A stretch of 64,000 bases of DNA, taken from Angomonas deanei. Lineage: Eukaryota; Euglenozoa; Kinetoplastea; Trypanosomatida; Trypanosomatidae. Of the stretch, positions 39,883 to 49,828 are shown in pieces. The DNA lies in the NCBI GenBank assembly GCA_903995115.1, contig LR877154.1, forward strand, positions 682,001-746,000, given 5' to 3'. Every line of letters begins with the position of its first letter. The stretch's first letter is position 1. The notes beneath the pieces were generated by a model. That model was not told where the DNA came from and ran no database searches. It was given only the letters and a program-made list of their open reading frames with translations. Made by a program: the position numbers and the translations under genes.

Positions 39883-40992
39883 ATGACCTCCGTCGTTCCG
39901 CCGCCACCAGTGGACCTGGATCAGGAGCGACTGAAAGTTCTGTTAGAGTACATTCCTTCCAAAGTACGTTTACGTATAAAGCGATTGGTGCGAAAGGCGG
40001 TCACCTTGTTTGAAGGCGAACGCCACTTTGAGGTACTGGAGTTGCTGAACCGCGCCGTCCGCGACTGCGAGACGGCCGAGACCACCCTGCTCCCCACCGC
40101 CGAAGGGGATGTCGTCACCAACCGGGTGCGCATGATTACCTACGGTGTCGCCCAACCCACACTGCTGTCTTGCTGTCTGTTTAAGCGGTTCATCACTCAA
40201 TCGCCAATGTACGTCACCTCCCTGGAAAAGGTGAATGCGGCAGAGAAGTTAGCCATGGCGGTCAACAGCAATAAGGACTGGTCGGTCGTCAAGGATGCCG
40301 GCGCTGGGTCGGGCACCTTTTACTACTACGATGAAAAGAAGGACTTGCATTACTTTAAAGTCATCACCACCGTTAATGTGTGTGCCCTCTACCTCTGCGG
40401 TATTGTCCTGGAGCTAGACCTCTACAAGGAGTGGTTCCCCTTCTGCCTCCTCTCCCAGCCGCAGGGGGACATTTCTAGGTTTCACAAGTCCTCCTTCTTT
40501 GTCGTGAAGGCCCCGTGGCCGCTGTCGAATAGAGAAATATTTGTCTGTGGGTACGGCGTAGACGACTTGGAGAGGAATGGCCGGATCTTTGCGGTGGCAA
40601 ACAGTATTGAGGAAAGTAACCTCCCACCCAATGTGCGGCCGCCACCACCGAATAAGGAAGACAATATCCGCTGTAACATTCTGTACGGCGGTTTTCTGTT
40701 TGAGATTGTCGCCCCCCAGCGGACCAAGGTGTCCTTCATCATGTCGATTGACCCCAAGATACCGAACATCCCCCAGAAGGCACTGAACTGGGTCAGTGGG
40801 AAAGTGGTATGGCAAATGCAAAAAGAGATTGAGGCGGCCGCCATCAAGTCGATGGAGAAGAACAGCAAGTACTACCAGCGGCGGCGGGAGAGAAAAGAGG
40901 AGTATGAGTTACTCCGGTGTCGTTATAATGAATATTTAGAGCGCATGTACCCCGGCACAGCGGAGCAGTACAAGTTGGATGAAGATTACTAA
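39883..40992 (+). CDS. START-domain lipid-binding protein
   Basis: 369 residues. An N-terminal helical region (about 1-110) precedes a START fold. Its parts are DWSVVKDAGAGSGTFYYYDEKKDLHYFKV, YKEWFPFCLLSQ, FFVVKAPWPLSNREIFVCGYGVDDL, then TKVSFIMSIDPKIPNIPQKALNWVSGKVVWQM. WPLSNREI-type segments and the final long helix are the clearest START features. Such proteins carry or sense sterols, ceramides or phospholipids. The C-terminal tail is Arg/Glu-rich and probably helical (RRRERKEEYELLRCRY). No membrane span or signal peptide. The ligand cannot be predicted. Confidence 0.85.
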   Translation: MTSVVPPPPVDLDQERLKVLLEYIPSKVRLRIKRLVRKAVTLFEGERHFEVLELLNRAVRDCETAETTLLPTAEGDVVTNRVRMITYGVAQPTLLSCCLFKRFITQSPMYVTSLEKVNAAEKLAMAVNSNKDWSVVKDAGAGSGTFYYYDEKKDLHYFKVITTVNVCALYLCGIVLELDLYKEWFPFCLLSQPQGDISRFHKSSFFVVKAPWPLSNREIFVCGYGVDDLERNGRIFAVANSIEESNLPPNVRPPPPNKEDNIRCNILYGGFLFEIVAPQRTKVSFIMSIDPKIPNIPQKALNWVSGKVVWQMQKEIEAAAIKSMEKNSKYYQRRRERKEEYELLRCRYNEYLERMYPGTAEQYKLDEDY

Positions 40993-41094
40993 AGCGTATG
41001 CTTGCAGCGTATCAATTTTCTTATTTTCTTTCGAATCGTCTTTTTGTTGTTGTTGTTTTGCGCGCCCCATTCAGCAGGCAGATTTCCATCCTTT

Positions 41095-41113
41095 TCCCCG
41101 ATTTATTTTTCAG
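41095..41113 (+). promoter_or_regulatory. Predicted spliced-leader acceptor for the SET-domain gene
   Basis: CCCCGATTTATTTTTCAG ends with AG at 41112-41113, nine bases before ATG 41123. This supports that ATG over the ATG at 40979, which overlaps the end of the preceding gene. Confidence 0.5.
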
Positions 41114-41122
41114 CCTTCCACA

Positions 41123-42830
41123 ATGCAACTCGATTTAGAAGATGTGGCGTATTTCAAAAATATCCTTTCCAAGTCGGATCGGGCGGACATGAAACTATTC
41201 TATTTGAAACGTTCCCTCGGTGATACCTTCCGGGAGGAGGACCCCTTCGGACTTGGCGTAAAGGTGGACACGCAGACGGCGGTAGACATGAGGACCTTGC
41301 TACAGTGTGCACGGGTGGTCGCCGCGGATGAGCGGACCATGTGGGAGTACGTGGGGGATGACTTTTTTCCCGCCTTTATGAAAGTGGGCGACTCGTGGAA
41401 TGAACAGCTGGCCGCAAAAGTGGTCCATGCCTTCCTAAACGACCGCCACGAACAGGATAAGGAGATGTCTTTCGCATTAGATGCACACATGGTGGCGCAC
41501 ATCAAACCCACTTCCGCCACGGCAGCGTTGTTCAGTGGTGGGCGTGTGCAGGATATCCCTGCCGAGGGTAGTGTGGGGGTGGTACCGATGGTGGACGGCG
41601 ATGCCTATAGCGAGGGCTCTATCGTATGCACGGCGCCGCTGAAGGCATTCGGTACTCTGCTGCGGGTGCCGCGGTCCAACATGTTCTTTAGGGATACCGT
41701 CCTGCAATACTCGGCACTAGGTCGATGTATGGCGAGCACCCTTCCACTTTTCCAGAGCATCGTCGAAAACGAAGAGGCGCTGCTGGTGTTGGTGCTACTC
41801 TATGAAAAGCACGTGGAGGGGGAGCGCTCCCACTGGGCCCCGCTGCTGGCGTCCTGTCCCCCAGCCTACCCCACCGTCCCCGCGTATTGGTCTCTAACGG
41901 ACCTGGCGGAGATTGAGGGGGTCGACGTCGTGGACGAGGTGCTGTCCAGAAAGTCCCTTCTGCAGGAGTTCCACGCTCAGATGACGTCTCTTGCCCCTCT
42001 TCTGTTTGACAGCATGGTGACCCAAGGCGAGTCCCCGTCGATGGACAAGGAGGAGTTTGCTGCCCTCTTCACGGAGGATCGGCTGCAGTGGGCCCGCACC
42101 ACCTTCGACTCCCGTGCCTTCAACCTCAACGTGGATGGGCGGGTGGTCCTTTCCTTGGTGCCCTACGCCGATATGATCAACCACCAAAACCGAACAGACG
42201 CCCTTGTGCGGCGTGTGGAGCCCAACGGGGGCGACTTTGTCTTGCAGGTGGGCGCCAGTGTTGATTGCCGCGGAGGTGGGGAGGGAGCTATGGATGAGTT
42301 ACGGCCCCCTGCAGAATTGGGAGTTGCTGCTGTTTTACGGATTTGTGCTGGAGGATAACAAGATGGATAAACTGCCATTTCCGCTGAGTTTCTCATTCGA
42401 TTCGTCGGACGAGTGGGATAGTCGTCGAGCCAAGATCGCCTCCTCCTATTATTTGTTTGAGGTCGGTCGGTGTTGGGTGTCGTACGACGGCATACCGTGT
42501 GCCTCACTCCGCGCCCTGCTGCGATTGTGTGTGGCGGAGGCAGACGAGTTTGCCATCATGGAAGAAAAGGGACCGTTTGTGGCGCTTTCACTCCAGACGG
42601 AATTAAATATTGTGGACACGATCGAACAGACGGTGCACTCGATTGAAGAGTTGTTCAGTACCACGCTGGAGGAGGACGAGGCGGAGCTGAAGGACCTGAC
42701 CGACCAAAACAGCGATTCCAAGGAGAATGTGAACTTTGTGCTCTGCTTGCGGCTCCGCATTGGGTTGAAGCGAATCGCACAGCGGACCTTGGCGTACTGC
42801 GAAGAGGAGCGGAGGAAATTGTCCGCGTAA
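41123..42830 (+). CDS. SET-domain protein methyltransferase (SETD3/Rubisco-LSMT type), one frame break
   Basis: About 568 residues when read across one break. The order is an N-terminal SET segment, a helical insert (about 130-330), and the C-SET core LVPYADMINHQNRTD. NHQ is the variant of the NH motif that binds S-adenosylmethionine. Then comes RELWMSYGPLQNWELLLFYGFVLEDN, where the tyrosines and the ELLL-YGF pattern are diagnostic of the SETD3/Rubisco-methyltransferase class. A helical substrate-binding domain follows to the end (TIEQTVHSIEELFSTTLEEDEAELK). The NH motif and the YGP motif lie in different frames. The shift is one base and falls between about 42255 and 42290 (VGASV then IAAEVGREL). 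Targets of this class include actin histidine and translation-factor lysines; the substrate here is unknown. Confidence 0.85.
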
Positions 42831-43001
42831 TGTTACGGTTAACCTAATAACAAAAACTGTTTTTTCTTCTTCTTTTAGTGTCTTTATTTTTGCTCGTTCG
42901 CGGTAGACCCGCATTTGCTTTGCTTTTGATCCATCTTTCACTCTTCCTATTTTAGAGTATTTTATTTTAGTTTTTTTTTTTTTTACCCCTTTTTTCCCCC
43001 C

Positions 43002-44048
43002 ATGAGTGAGATATCGTTAACCTACGGCGACCTGACTCCAGAAGCCCTTGAGGAGGCCGCCCGTCACCCACATCAAATTACTTCATTAGACTGCACTGGC
43101 AATAACATTTCCGGTGACTACTGTAAAGAGATGGTAGAGAAGTATATCTCCAAAATGACGAATCTCGAGGCGTTGGACTTGAAGGATAATAAAATAGGGC
43201 CACAAGGCGCTACCTTTCTGTTTGAGGCGCTCCCCAAGTACTGTCCTAAGCTGACCTACCTGGACATTAACGAAAACTCTATTCAAGACGAGTCCATGTA
43301 CAGTCTGGCGCTGCTGCTGCAGAGTATGCCGATTGTCACTCTCAATGTGGTGACCAATCATATCACCCCCAGGGGACTGCCCACCCTGTGCGACGGCATC
43401 AACAGTAGTCAGACCATCACGGAGCTGTCGCTGGCGTTCAACCTGCTTGGGGACGAGGGCGCGGCTATCGTGGCCGAGACCCTCAGCGCCCATCCCACGC
43501 TGAGGACATTAGACATTAGTGACAACCGCATTTCGGACGCGGGGGCGATCGCGATTGCGGCTAATTTTATTCTCTCAAAAGAGTGCAAAATTGTGTCGCT
43601 GAATCTCTCCGTGAACCAAATCGGTGACGTTGGCTTCCAGGCCATCGCCGAGGCCCTCACCAAATACGGTAACCGTCACCTCGCCCACCTCGACCTCGGC
43701 TGCAACGACGCTGTCGGGGACGAGGGCCGCACCGCGCTGGTGAAGAGTCTCCTGTACGCCAAGTACATCCGCATGATCGACTTCACCTCCTGCAACCTCT
43801 CCGACGACGACGTGCGTCACATCATTAGTGCGATTGAGAGTAAAAGGTCTAGTCTGGTGTCTATTGAGTGGTTCAACAACCCTCGTATCTCCCTCGACCT
43901 CGAGACGCAACTGTTTCATGTCATCTCGCAGGTGGAGGAGGTTGAGGCGCCCGCGAAGACGGGCGTCCCCTCCAACGTGATCGCCGCCGTTGGCCTAAGC
44001 GCGACATTGGTGGCACTTGTACTGTACAAGGTGAGGCGAAGTGCCTAA
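43002..44048 (+). CDS. Ribonuclease-inhibitor-type LRR protein with C-terminal membrane anchor
   Basis: 348 residues. About eight leucine-rich repeats of the RNase-inhibitor class are visible, e.g. LEALDLKDNKIGPQGATFL, LTYLDINENSIQDESMY, LRTLDISDNRISDAGAIAI and LVSLNLSVNQIGDVGFQAI-like units. They form a horseshoe for protein binding. The last about 30 residues contain a single hydrophobic helix (NVIAAVGLSATLVALVLY) followed by KVRRSA, which makes it a likely tail-anchored protein with the LRRs in the cytosol. The short basic tail is compatible with mitochondrial outer membrane or ER. No enzyme domain. Partner unknown. Confidence 0.85.
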   Translation: MSEISLTYGDLTPEALEEAARHPHQITSLDCTGNNISGDYCKEMVEKYISKMTNLEALDLKDNKIGPQGATFLFEALPKYCPKLTYLDINENSIQDESMYSLALLLQSMPIVTLNVVTNHITPRGLPTLCDGINSSQTITELSLAFNLLGDEGAAIVAETLSAHPTLRTLDISDNRISDAGAIAIAANFILSKECKIVSLNLSVNQIGDVGFQAIAEALTKYGNRHLAHLDLGCNDAVGDEGRTALVKSLLYAKYIRMIDFTSCNLSDDDVRHIISAIESKRSSLVSIEWFNNPRISLDLETQLFHVISQVEEVEAPAKTGVPSNVIAAVGLSATLVALVLYKVRRSA

Positions 44049-44502
44049 GATGGCATTCATAGTCGGAAATCGTATTATTAATAAGAAGTAAGTCCACAGG
44101 TGTATCAACGACTACCGCGAGAAACTATCCACGAAACGAAACGAGGGAATGCCACCATCTATATAAAAAACTAAAACGAATCACATAAACGAATTTCAAC
44201 ATATTAACCAAATAACTTTTTTTTTTTTTGATAATAAATAGATAGTATAAATATTCGTTGCTCTGTTTCGTACGACACGCACCGGCGAGTGAAGAGACGC
44301 CCCAAATGAAAACCATTTTTTATTATTATTAATCAACAGACAACTGTTAACTGTAATAAACAAAGAAATTTGTCACGTTAAAGCGTCTCCAAGTCATCTT
44401 TTTTTTTTTTTGTCCGTTTGCGGTAGTTTTATTCGATGTTCCTATTTTGTCTCTCCTTCCTGCGATAGTTTTCTTTTTCGTTTAGCACTACCCCCTTCTA
44501 TC
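44049..44502 (+). other. Intergenic region upstream of the Yip1-family gene
   Basis: No gene is seen in 454 bases. AT-rich with T13 and T12 runs (about 44218 and 44399). TTCTTTTTCGTTTAG has AG at 44484-44485, a likely acceptor 18 bases before ATG 44503. Confidence 0.6.
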
Positions 44503-45417
44503 ATGTCGGGGCCCTACGAGAATTATGGCTCTAACGACCCCTTCAAGGAGAGCGCAGGAGCCTACGCCCCTCCCACCAAACCAGACAACATGCAGCAACG
44601 AGAGGAGCAGCACAACCCCAACAGTGTGAGTGTTCCTATCCAGGTGCCGACCAAGAGCCCGACGGGCGGCCCCAACGGTGAGCCAGCGGCAGCACCGGAG
44701 GCGCTCAAGTCCACCTCCAAGTTTTGGCGCTCCGAGTTTTACCAGCAGTTCTTCGACGTGGATACCAACCAAGTGCTGCTGCGCCTCTCGAACGCGTTAG
44801 TCCCCCTCAACCCGCCGGATTTCCTGATGGACCGCAAGTGGCACATGAACAGCGCCAACACCGATGTGCAGACGGAGGAGACCACCTTCCAGGAGGCTGG
44901 TGTTACCTTGAACCGTCGCCCCGACCTCTACGGGCCCTTTTGGATCTGCACCACGCTGTGGATCACACTGGGTATTGTTAGCAACATTATGAGCAAGATC
45001 GCCTACACCAAGGCAAACGACACCACCACCAAGTGGACGTACAACTTCCAGACCACCTACATTGCCTGCCTCGTGATCTACCTGTACTGTTTTGTCTTTG
45101 CCACCGCCGTATGGGGTCTCATGAAGTGGAAGAGCCTGCCCGTTGCCCTCACCGACACCCTCTGTCTGTACGGCTATAGCATGTTTATCTTTGAGCTGGT
45201 GGCGGTCCTGTGCATGGTGCCGGTCACCGCGCTTCAGTGGATTTTTGTGCTGCTGGGGGGTTTGTGGTCGACCGCGTACTTAATTATAAACTTTTGGTTT
45301 ATATGGAAAACGTCTTTAGAGAAGAAGTGGTTCCTTATTATTGTAGGAATTGTGTCCGTCTTTCATATTTTGTTAACGTTATCCTTCAAGTTTTACTTCT
45401 TTCACTATAAGATTTAA
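44503..45417 (+). CDS. Yip1-domain Golgi/ER membrane protein (YIPF1/2-like)
   Basis: 304 residues. A hydrophilic Pro/Gln-rich N-terminus (about 1-110) faces the cytosol. The family signature RPDLYGPFWICTTLWITLGI follows, then five membrane helices to the C-terminus FHYKI. Yip1-family proteins bind Rab GTPases and shape ER-to-Golgi or Golgi membranes; DLYGPFW is the conserved lead-in to the first span. Size and topology agree with YIPF1/YIPF2 and yeast Yip5. The ATG at 44503 is favoured over upstream open sequence by the nearby acceptor. Confidence 0.9.
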   Translation: MSGPYENYGSNDPFKESAGAYAPPTKPDNMQQREEQHNPNSVSVPIQVPTKSPTGGPNGEPAAAPEALKSTSKFWRSEFYQQFFDVDTNQVLLRLSNALVPLNPPDFLMDRKWHMNSANTDVQTEETTFQEAGVTLNRRPDLYGPFWICTTLWITLGIVSNIMSKIAYTKANDTTTKWTYNFQTTYIACLVIYLYCFVFATAVWGLMKWKSLPVALTDTLCLYGYSMFIFELVAVLCMVPVTALQWIFVLLGGLWSTAYLIINFWFIWKTSLEKKWFLIIVGIVSVFHILLTLSFKFYFFHYKI

Positions 45418-45737
45418 CAAATGTGCGAGCAAGTAAAGAAAAGAGTAGTTGATGCTGTCAAATACAAATAATAATAAAAAAATATAAGTTTATATCGTAT
45501 TTGCTGTTTTTTTTGTTTTAGAATGAAGTTTTATCGTTTTGTAGTTGCGAGTATAGTTTCTTTCCTGTGCATTTTTTTTTTCTTTCTGTGTGCTTTGCTA
45601 TTATTATGTTTTACTTTCATTTCATTACACCCCATCTCCCTGCTCCCTCTATTTTGTTCAGAGAGATCGTTTCCATCTTTCAGTGTACATTTTATTGGAT
45701 TGAAGTATTACTAGTACGGTTGACGCCCTATTTAGAA
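45418..45737 (+). other. Intergenic region upstream of lysyl-tRNA synthetase
   Basis: No gene is seen. Pyrimidine-rich throughout, with two candidate acceptors: TTTTGTTCAG with AG at 45660-45661 and CCCTATTTAG with AG at 45734-45735, two bases before ATG 45738. An open frame upstream (from about 45567) encodes only Phe/Ile-rich sequence. Confidence 0.55.
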
Positions 45738-47768
45738 ATGAGGATAGGACTTCTCAAGGTCCACTCTCGTTTTCTTTGGAAATCGCCCTCCGCGTTTGTG
45801 CAGCGACGGACGGTGTTTATGACGAGGCCCCTCTGGCAAGACACCGCATCCGTTACGGAAAGGGTGCGCCATGAGGTGGTCTCCAAAGATGTAGACACAC
45901 CGCGGCCGCCAACAAAAAACAAGAAAAAAGACAAAAAGAAGCAGAATAAGATGACAGTCGGGGCCGAGGCACCAGCGCCACACACACTGCCGCGGCAGAC
46001 GCTTCAGCTGCAAGATGCCTATCAGTCCTTCCGTGACGTGATGCCGCTCGCCAAGTTTGTGGAGGCCCACAGCCACATTGCCGCCGGAGAGAGGAAGAAG
46101 GAGACGACTAGGGTGGCAGGCCGCCTCGTTAGTGTTCGGGACATGGGCCGCATTCTGTTCCTGACCATCACCAGCGATGCGTACAAACTGCAGGTGGTGC
46201 GACAGGTGGAGGAAGGATTCGACAAGGAGGCGTTACGCACGCTAAAAGATAACTTGCGCGTTGGCGATATTATCGGCGTGGAGGGAGTGCCAGGGAGGAC
46301 GCAGCGGGGAGAGTTGTCCATCTACGCCCACCAGGTGCGCATCCTCTCTCCCTACGTGTGCACCGACCAGACCATCTGCCCAGACCTTAGGGGATTCCTG
46401 GATCCTACTGTGGATACCGACATCAAGTATCGGTACCGCTTCATTGACATGATGAGCAACGAGGATGTGCGTAAGCGGTTCCACACCCGCCACAAAATGA
46501 TTAGAGCATTGCGCCACTACCTCGACGAGAAGGATTTCATTGAAGTGGAGACGCCTATTCTGAATAGCGTCGCCTCCGGTGCCAACGCCAGACCGTTTGT
46601 CACCCACCACAATGCGAATAACGCGGATCTGTTCCTCCGGGTTGCACCCGAACTCTATCTCAAACAGTGTGTGGTCGGTGGACTAAACCGAGTCTACGAA
46701 ATAGGAAAAGTATTTCGCAACGAGGGCGCCGACCGCAGCCACAATCCAGAGTTCACCTCATGTGAGTTTTACGCCGCGTACCACACCTACGAAGATTTGA
46801 TACCCATGACGGAAGATATTCTCCGTTGCATGGCGACAGAGTCCATTGGGACGAGCACCATCACGGTGCAGTCCTGCGTGACGGGGGAGATGGAAGAGAT
46901 TGACTTGCAGCAGCCTTTCCGTCGGGTGAATGCCTATGAGGAGGTGCAGAGGGTCTCTGGGGTGGAACTGCCGGAACCGTCGCAGCTCTGCACCCCGCGG
47001 GGGATGGCCTACATGTCCGCCATCATGCTGCAACACAACATCCCGTTACCCTCCGTGCGCACCGCTTCCAAAATGTTTGACAAGCTGATTGACTACTTTA
47101 TTACCGATCGTGTCGTGCAGCCCACCTTTGTCATGAACCACCCCGTGTTCATGAGCCCTCTCGCGAAGGAAAGCAGCGAGTTCCCTGGGCTGAGTGAGCG
47201 GTTTGAACTATTCATTAACGGTATGGAGTACTGTAACGCCTACAGTGAACTGAATGACCCTCAGGAGCAGTTCTACCGCTTCGAACAGCAATTACTGGAT
47301 AAGCGCGTAGGCGATGACGAGGCCATGGCGCTGGACGAAACCTTTCTGAAGGCCCTCCAAGTGGGGTTACCCCCTACGGCCGGCTGGGGGATGGGCATCG
47401 ACCGCGTTTCCATGCTCCTCAACCGCTCCACGTCTATCCGGGATGAGATCATCTTTCCCCTTCTCCGTCAGGACGCCGACTCGCACGATGCGAAGCGACG
47501 GCGGAAGACCGCCTCCTTCTTTGGCTTCAACCACCAAATGACAATGTTCTGTCTCAGCCAGCTGGAGGAGGATATGATAAAGAGAGGGGCCTCGCAGGAG
47601 TCCTGTGAACAGGTGCGTCACCTGAAGCGTTGTATCTTGGGTATGGAGCGTGGGTCGAACTGCATGATGGAGTCGCTCCCCAAGTTTGAGGACACCCGTG
47701 TCAGTCGACTGCGTTATGACCTTACGCTGAGTGTGTTGCGTCTATTCTGCGGAAGCAGCAAGTCTTAG
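45738..47768 (+). CDS. KRS2: Lysyl-tRNA synthetase, mitochondrial type with C-terminal extension
   Basis: 676 residues. A class II synthetase that charges tRNA-Lys. The N-terminus MRIGLLKVHSRFLWKSPSAFVQRR is a good mitochondrial presequence. A Lys-rich stretch (KNKKKDKKKQNK) precedes the OB-fold anticodon-binding domain (VAGRLVSVRDMGRILFLTI). The catalytic core has motif 1 (DYLDEKDFIEVETPIL region), motif 2 YEIGKVFRNEGADRSHNPEFT and motif 3 GWGMGIDRVSMLL. After motif 3 about 100 extra residues follow, where ordinary LysRS ends within a few residues. Trypanosoma brucei mitochondrial LysRS2 carries a C-terminal extension that keeps it inactive until removed inside the organelle; this tail fits that. 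An internal methionine after the Lys-rich stretch (about 45951) could start a shorter cytosolic form, but that is speculative. Confidence 0.88.
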   Translation: MRIGLLKVHSRFLWKSPSAFVQRRTVFMTRPLWQDTASVTERVRHEVVSKDVDTPRPPTKNKKKDKKKQNKMTVGAEAPAPHTLPRQTLQLQDAYQSFRDVMPLAKFVEAHSHIAAGERKKETTRVAGRLVSVRDMGRILFLTITSDAYKLQVVRQVEEGFDKEALRTLKDNLRVGDIIGVEGVPGRTQRGELSIYAHQVRILSPYVCTDQTICPDLRGFLDPTVDTDIKYRYRFIDMMSNEDVRKRFHTRHKMIRALRHYLDEKDFIEVETPILNSVASGANARPFVTHHNANNADLFLRVAPELYLKQCVVGGLNRVYEIGKVFRNEGADRSHNPEFTSCEFYAAYHTYEDLIPMTEDILRCMATESIGTSTITVQSCVTGEMEEIDLQQPFRRVNAYEEVQRVSGVELPEPSQLCTPRGMAYMSAIMLQHNIPLPSVRTASKMFDKLIDYFITDRVVQPTFVMNHPVFMSPLAKESSEFPGLSERFELFINGMEYCNAYSELNDPQEQFYRFEQQLLDKRVGDDEAMALDETFLKALQVGLPPTAGWGMGIDRVSMLLNRSTSIRDEIIFPLLRQDADSHDAKRRRKTASFFGFNHQMTMFCLSQLEEDMIKRGASQESCEQVRHLKRCILGMERGSNCMMESLPKFEDTRVSRLRYDLTLSVLRLFCGSSKS

Positions 47769-47980
47769 TTTGCTTTAATCTTATTCACAAGTACCTTATA
47801 TTTCTGTAAACAGTTGCTCCTTTTTTTTTTTTTTGTGTGTGTGTTTGACTGCCCTTTACTTCCGCATTTTTGCTCTGGCTTTCGTTGAACAATTAACACC
47901 CACTCTCTCTTTTCCCAAAGAAAATAAACTTTTTTTTTTAGCAACAAAATTAACTTAAATAGCTTTACCCTAAAAAAGAA

Positions 47981-49828
47981 ATGTCCAATCAACAGCAGGA
48001 GGTGTACGAGACCATCAAGTGGAACGGATGGGGGGACTACGGTGTGGAGATGAAGCTACACGAAAAGAATCAGTTTTGGGCTCGTCACGTCGATGGAAAG
48101 CCCATCAAGAATCTCATGAACTTCATTTACAATGAAATCAAAGGTGGCAAGGGTCCGATCGAGATGCCCCCACCGACGCCTAGCATCACGCTGGAGGCCG
48201 CCATATCCATGCTGAGCAAACCGAATCTCAATGAAAGTTTCCTCAAGGAGTTAGGATCTGCGCTGGCGGCGGATCAAATACGAACGGACGGCCTGAGCCG
48301 CATTACCCACATTTGCGGAAAGAACTACCGTGACTTGTGGCGTGTTCGCCGTGGGTTGGTGGAGCGTGCCCCGGACGCCGTGGTGCTACCGAACAATCAC
48401 AGTGATTGTGTCAAGCTAGTACGACTGGCGCAGACCCACAATGTGGTGCTCATTCCTTTCGGCGGCGGCACCAACGTGACGGGTGGTGTGGAGTGCAACC
48501 CTTTTGAGCAGAAGCGCATGAACGTGTCGGTGGATATGCGCCGCATGAACCGCATGATCAAGATTGACAAAAAGTCCAACCTTGCCACCTTCGAGACCGG
48601 CGTGAGCGGACCCGAGCTAGACGATCAGCTGTTCCGGTACGGCTTCATGCTGGGCCACGACCCCGACAGCTACACCTACTCCACGCTGGGCGGTTGGATT
48701 GGGGCGAGGGGCAGCGGAGCCATGTCCAACCAGTACGGCGACATTGAGCAGATGGTGGTCTCCATGAAGGTGGTCACGCCCACGGGGGTGGTGGAGACAC
48801 CGCTCACCTCGCGTGTGTGCGGCGTGGACCTCAACGGACTGTTCATTGGTTCCGAGGGGGCGTTCGGTATTGTGACGGAGGCGACGGTGAAGCTGGAACC
48901 GATCCCGGAGGAGCGCATTTATGAGGGGTATCTCTTTCCCTCCTTTGAGGTGGCCTTTGCGGCCTTTCAGGAGTGCAACGCGAAGGGCATTAAGCCATGC
49001 ACGCTGCGCCTCTACGACGAGGACGATTTCCGTATGAGCACCGCGATGAGTACCTCCTCCCACGGGTTCTTGGAGAAATTAATAGGAAAAGGATTCAAGG
49101 CTTTCTTGAAAAACCAACGCGGCTGGAACCTGCACAAGGTGAGTTTGGTGATTGTAGGATTCGAAGGCACCAAGAAGCGCGCCGCCTTTCAGCGGGCAGA
49201 GACGGCAGAGGTGTTCAAGCGGCACGGCGGTCTCGGCGTGGGTCGCAAGGCGGGTGAGAGTTGGCAGGAGAAGAAGTACGACCTTCCGTATATCCGCGAC
49301 TTTGCCTTGGGCAACTCCTTCTGGGCGGACGTCTTCGAGACCAGTGTCCTCTACGCCGACGCCATCCCGTGCTGGCTGGCAGTGAAGGCGGCGGTGCGTA
49401 AAGTGTGGGAGGAGCACGGCCAACACGGCTGGATAGGGTGCCACACCGCCCATCAGTACAAGTTCGGGTGCTGCCTGTACTTTACCTTTGCCAGTAGCCA
49501 GGGCGACGAGAATGACTTGAAGGTGTTCCTCGAAATCAAGACCAAGGCGATGGAGGCGATGCTGAAGTACCGCGGCAACCTCTCCCACCACCACGGCATC
49601 GGCTACGAACACGTGCCGTGGATGACACGCTACATGGGCCCTGGTGCGATGAACATTCTGTTTGACCTGAAGAAGAAGGTGGACCCGAAGAATATTTGCA
49701 ATCCAGGAAAGTTGTTACCGTCGCTGCCGAAGGAGGGAGAGGGCGAGGACGCCCTTGCACAGCGCCAGGCGAAGGAGCTCATGTTTGACAAAATGGGTAT
49801 CCCAGGAGCGGTGAAGGCTCACCTTTAG
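47981..49828 (+). CDS. ADS: Alkyl-dihydroxyacetonephosphate synthase, glycosomal
   Basis: 615 residues. This flavoenzyme swaps the acyl chain of acyl-DHAP for a fatty alcohol, making the ether bond of ether lipids. The FAD-binding domain has LPNNHSDCVKLVRLAQ and the Gly-rich PFGGGTNVTGG. The C-terminal region has the active-site HHHGIGYEH and the final KKVDPKNICNPGKLLPS typical of the family. The C-terminal tripeptide AHL fits the PTS1 rule ([SAC]-[KRH]-[LM]) for import into glycosomes, where the trypanosome enzyme is found. Length is close to the family norm and no leader is seen. The ATG at 47981 comes shortly after a T9 tract and TTAG. Confidence 0.95.
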   Translation: MSNQQQEVYETIKWNGWGDYGVEMKLHEKNQFWARHVDGKPIKNLMNFIYNEIKGGKGPIEMPPPTPSITLEAAISMLSKPNLNESFLKELGSALAADQIRTDGLSRITHICGKNYRDLWRVRRGLVERAPDAVVLPNNHSDCVKLVRLAQTHNVVLIPFGGGTNVTGGVECNPFEQKRMNVSVDMRRMNRMIKIDKKSNLATFETGVSGPELDDQLFRYGFMLGHDPDSYTYSTLGGWIGARGSGAMSNQYGDIEQMVVSMKVVTPTGVVETPLTSRVCGVDLNGLFIGSEGAFGIVTEATVKLEPIPEERIYEGYLFPSFEVAFAAFQECNAKGIKPCTLRLYDEDDFRMSTAMSTSSHGFLEKLIGKGFKAFLKNQRGWNLHKVSLVIVGFEGTKKRAAFQRAETAEVFKRHGGLGVGRKAGESWQEKKYDLPYIRDFALGNSFWADVFETSVLYADAIPCWLAVKAAVRKVWEEHGQHGWIGCHTAHQYKFGCCLYFTFASSQGDENDLKVFLEIKTKAMEAMLKYRGNLSHHHGIGYEHVPWMTRYMGPGAMNILFDLKKKVDPKNICNPGKLLPSLPKEGEGEDALAQRQAKELMFDKMGIPGAVKAHL

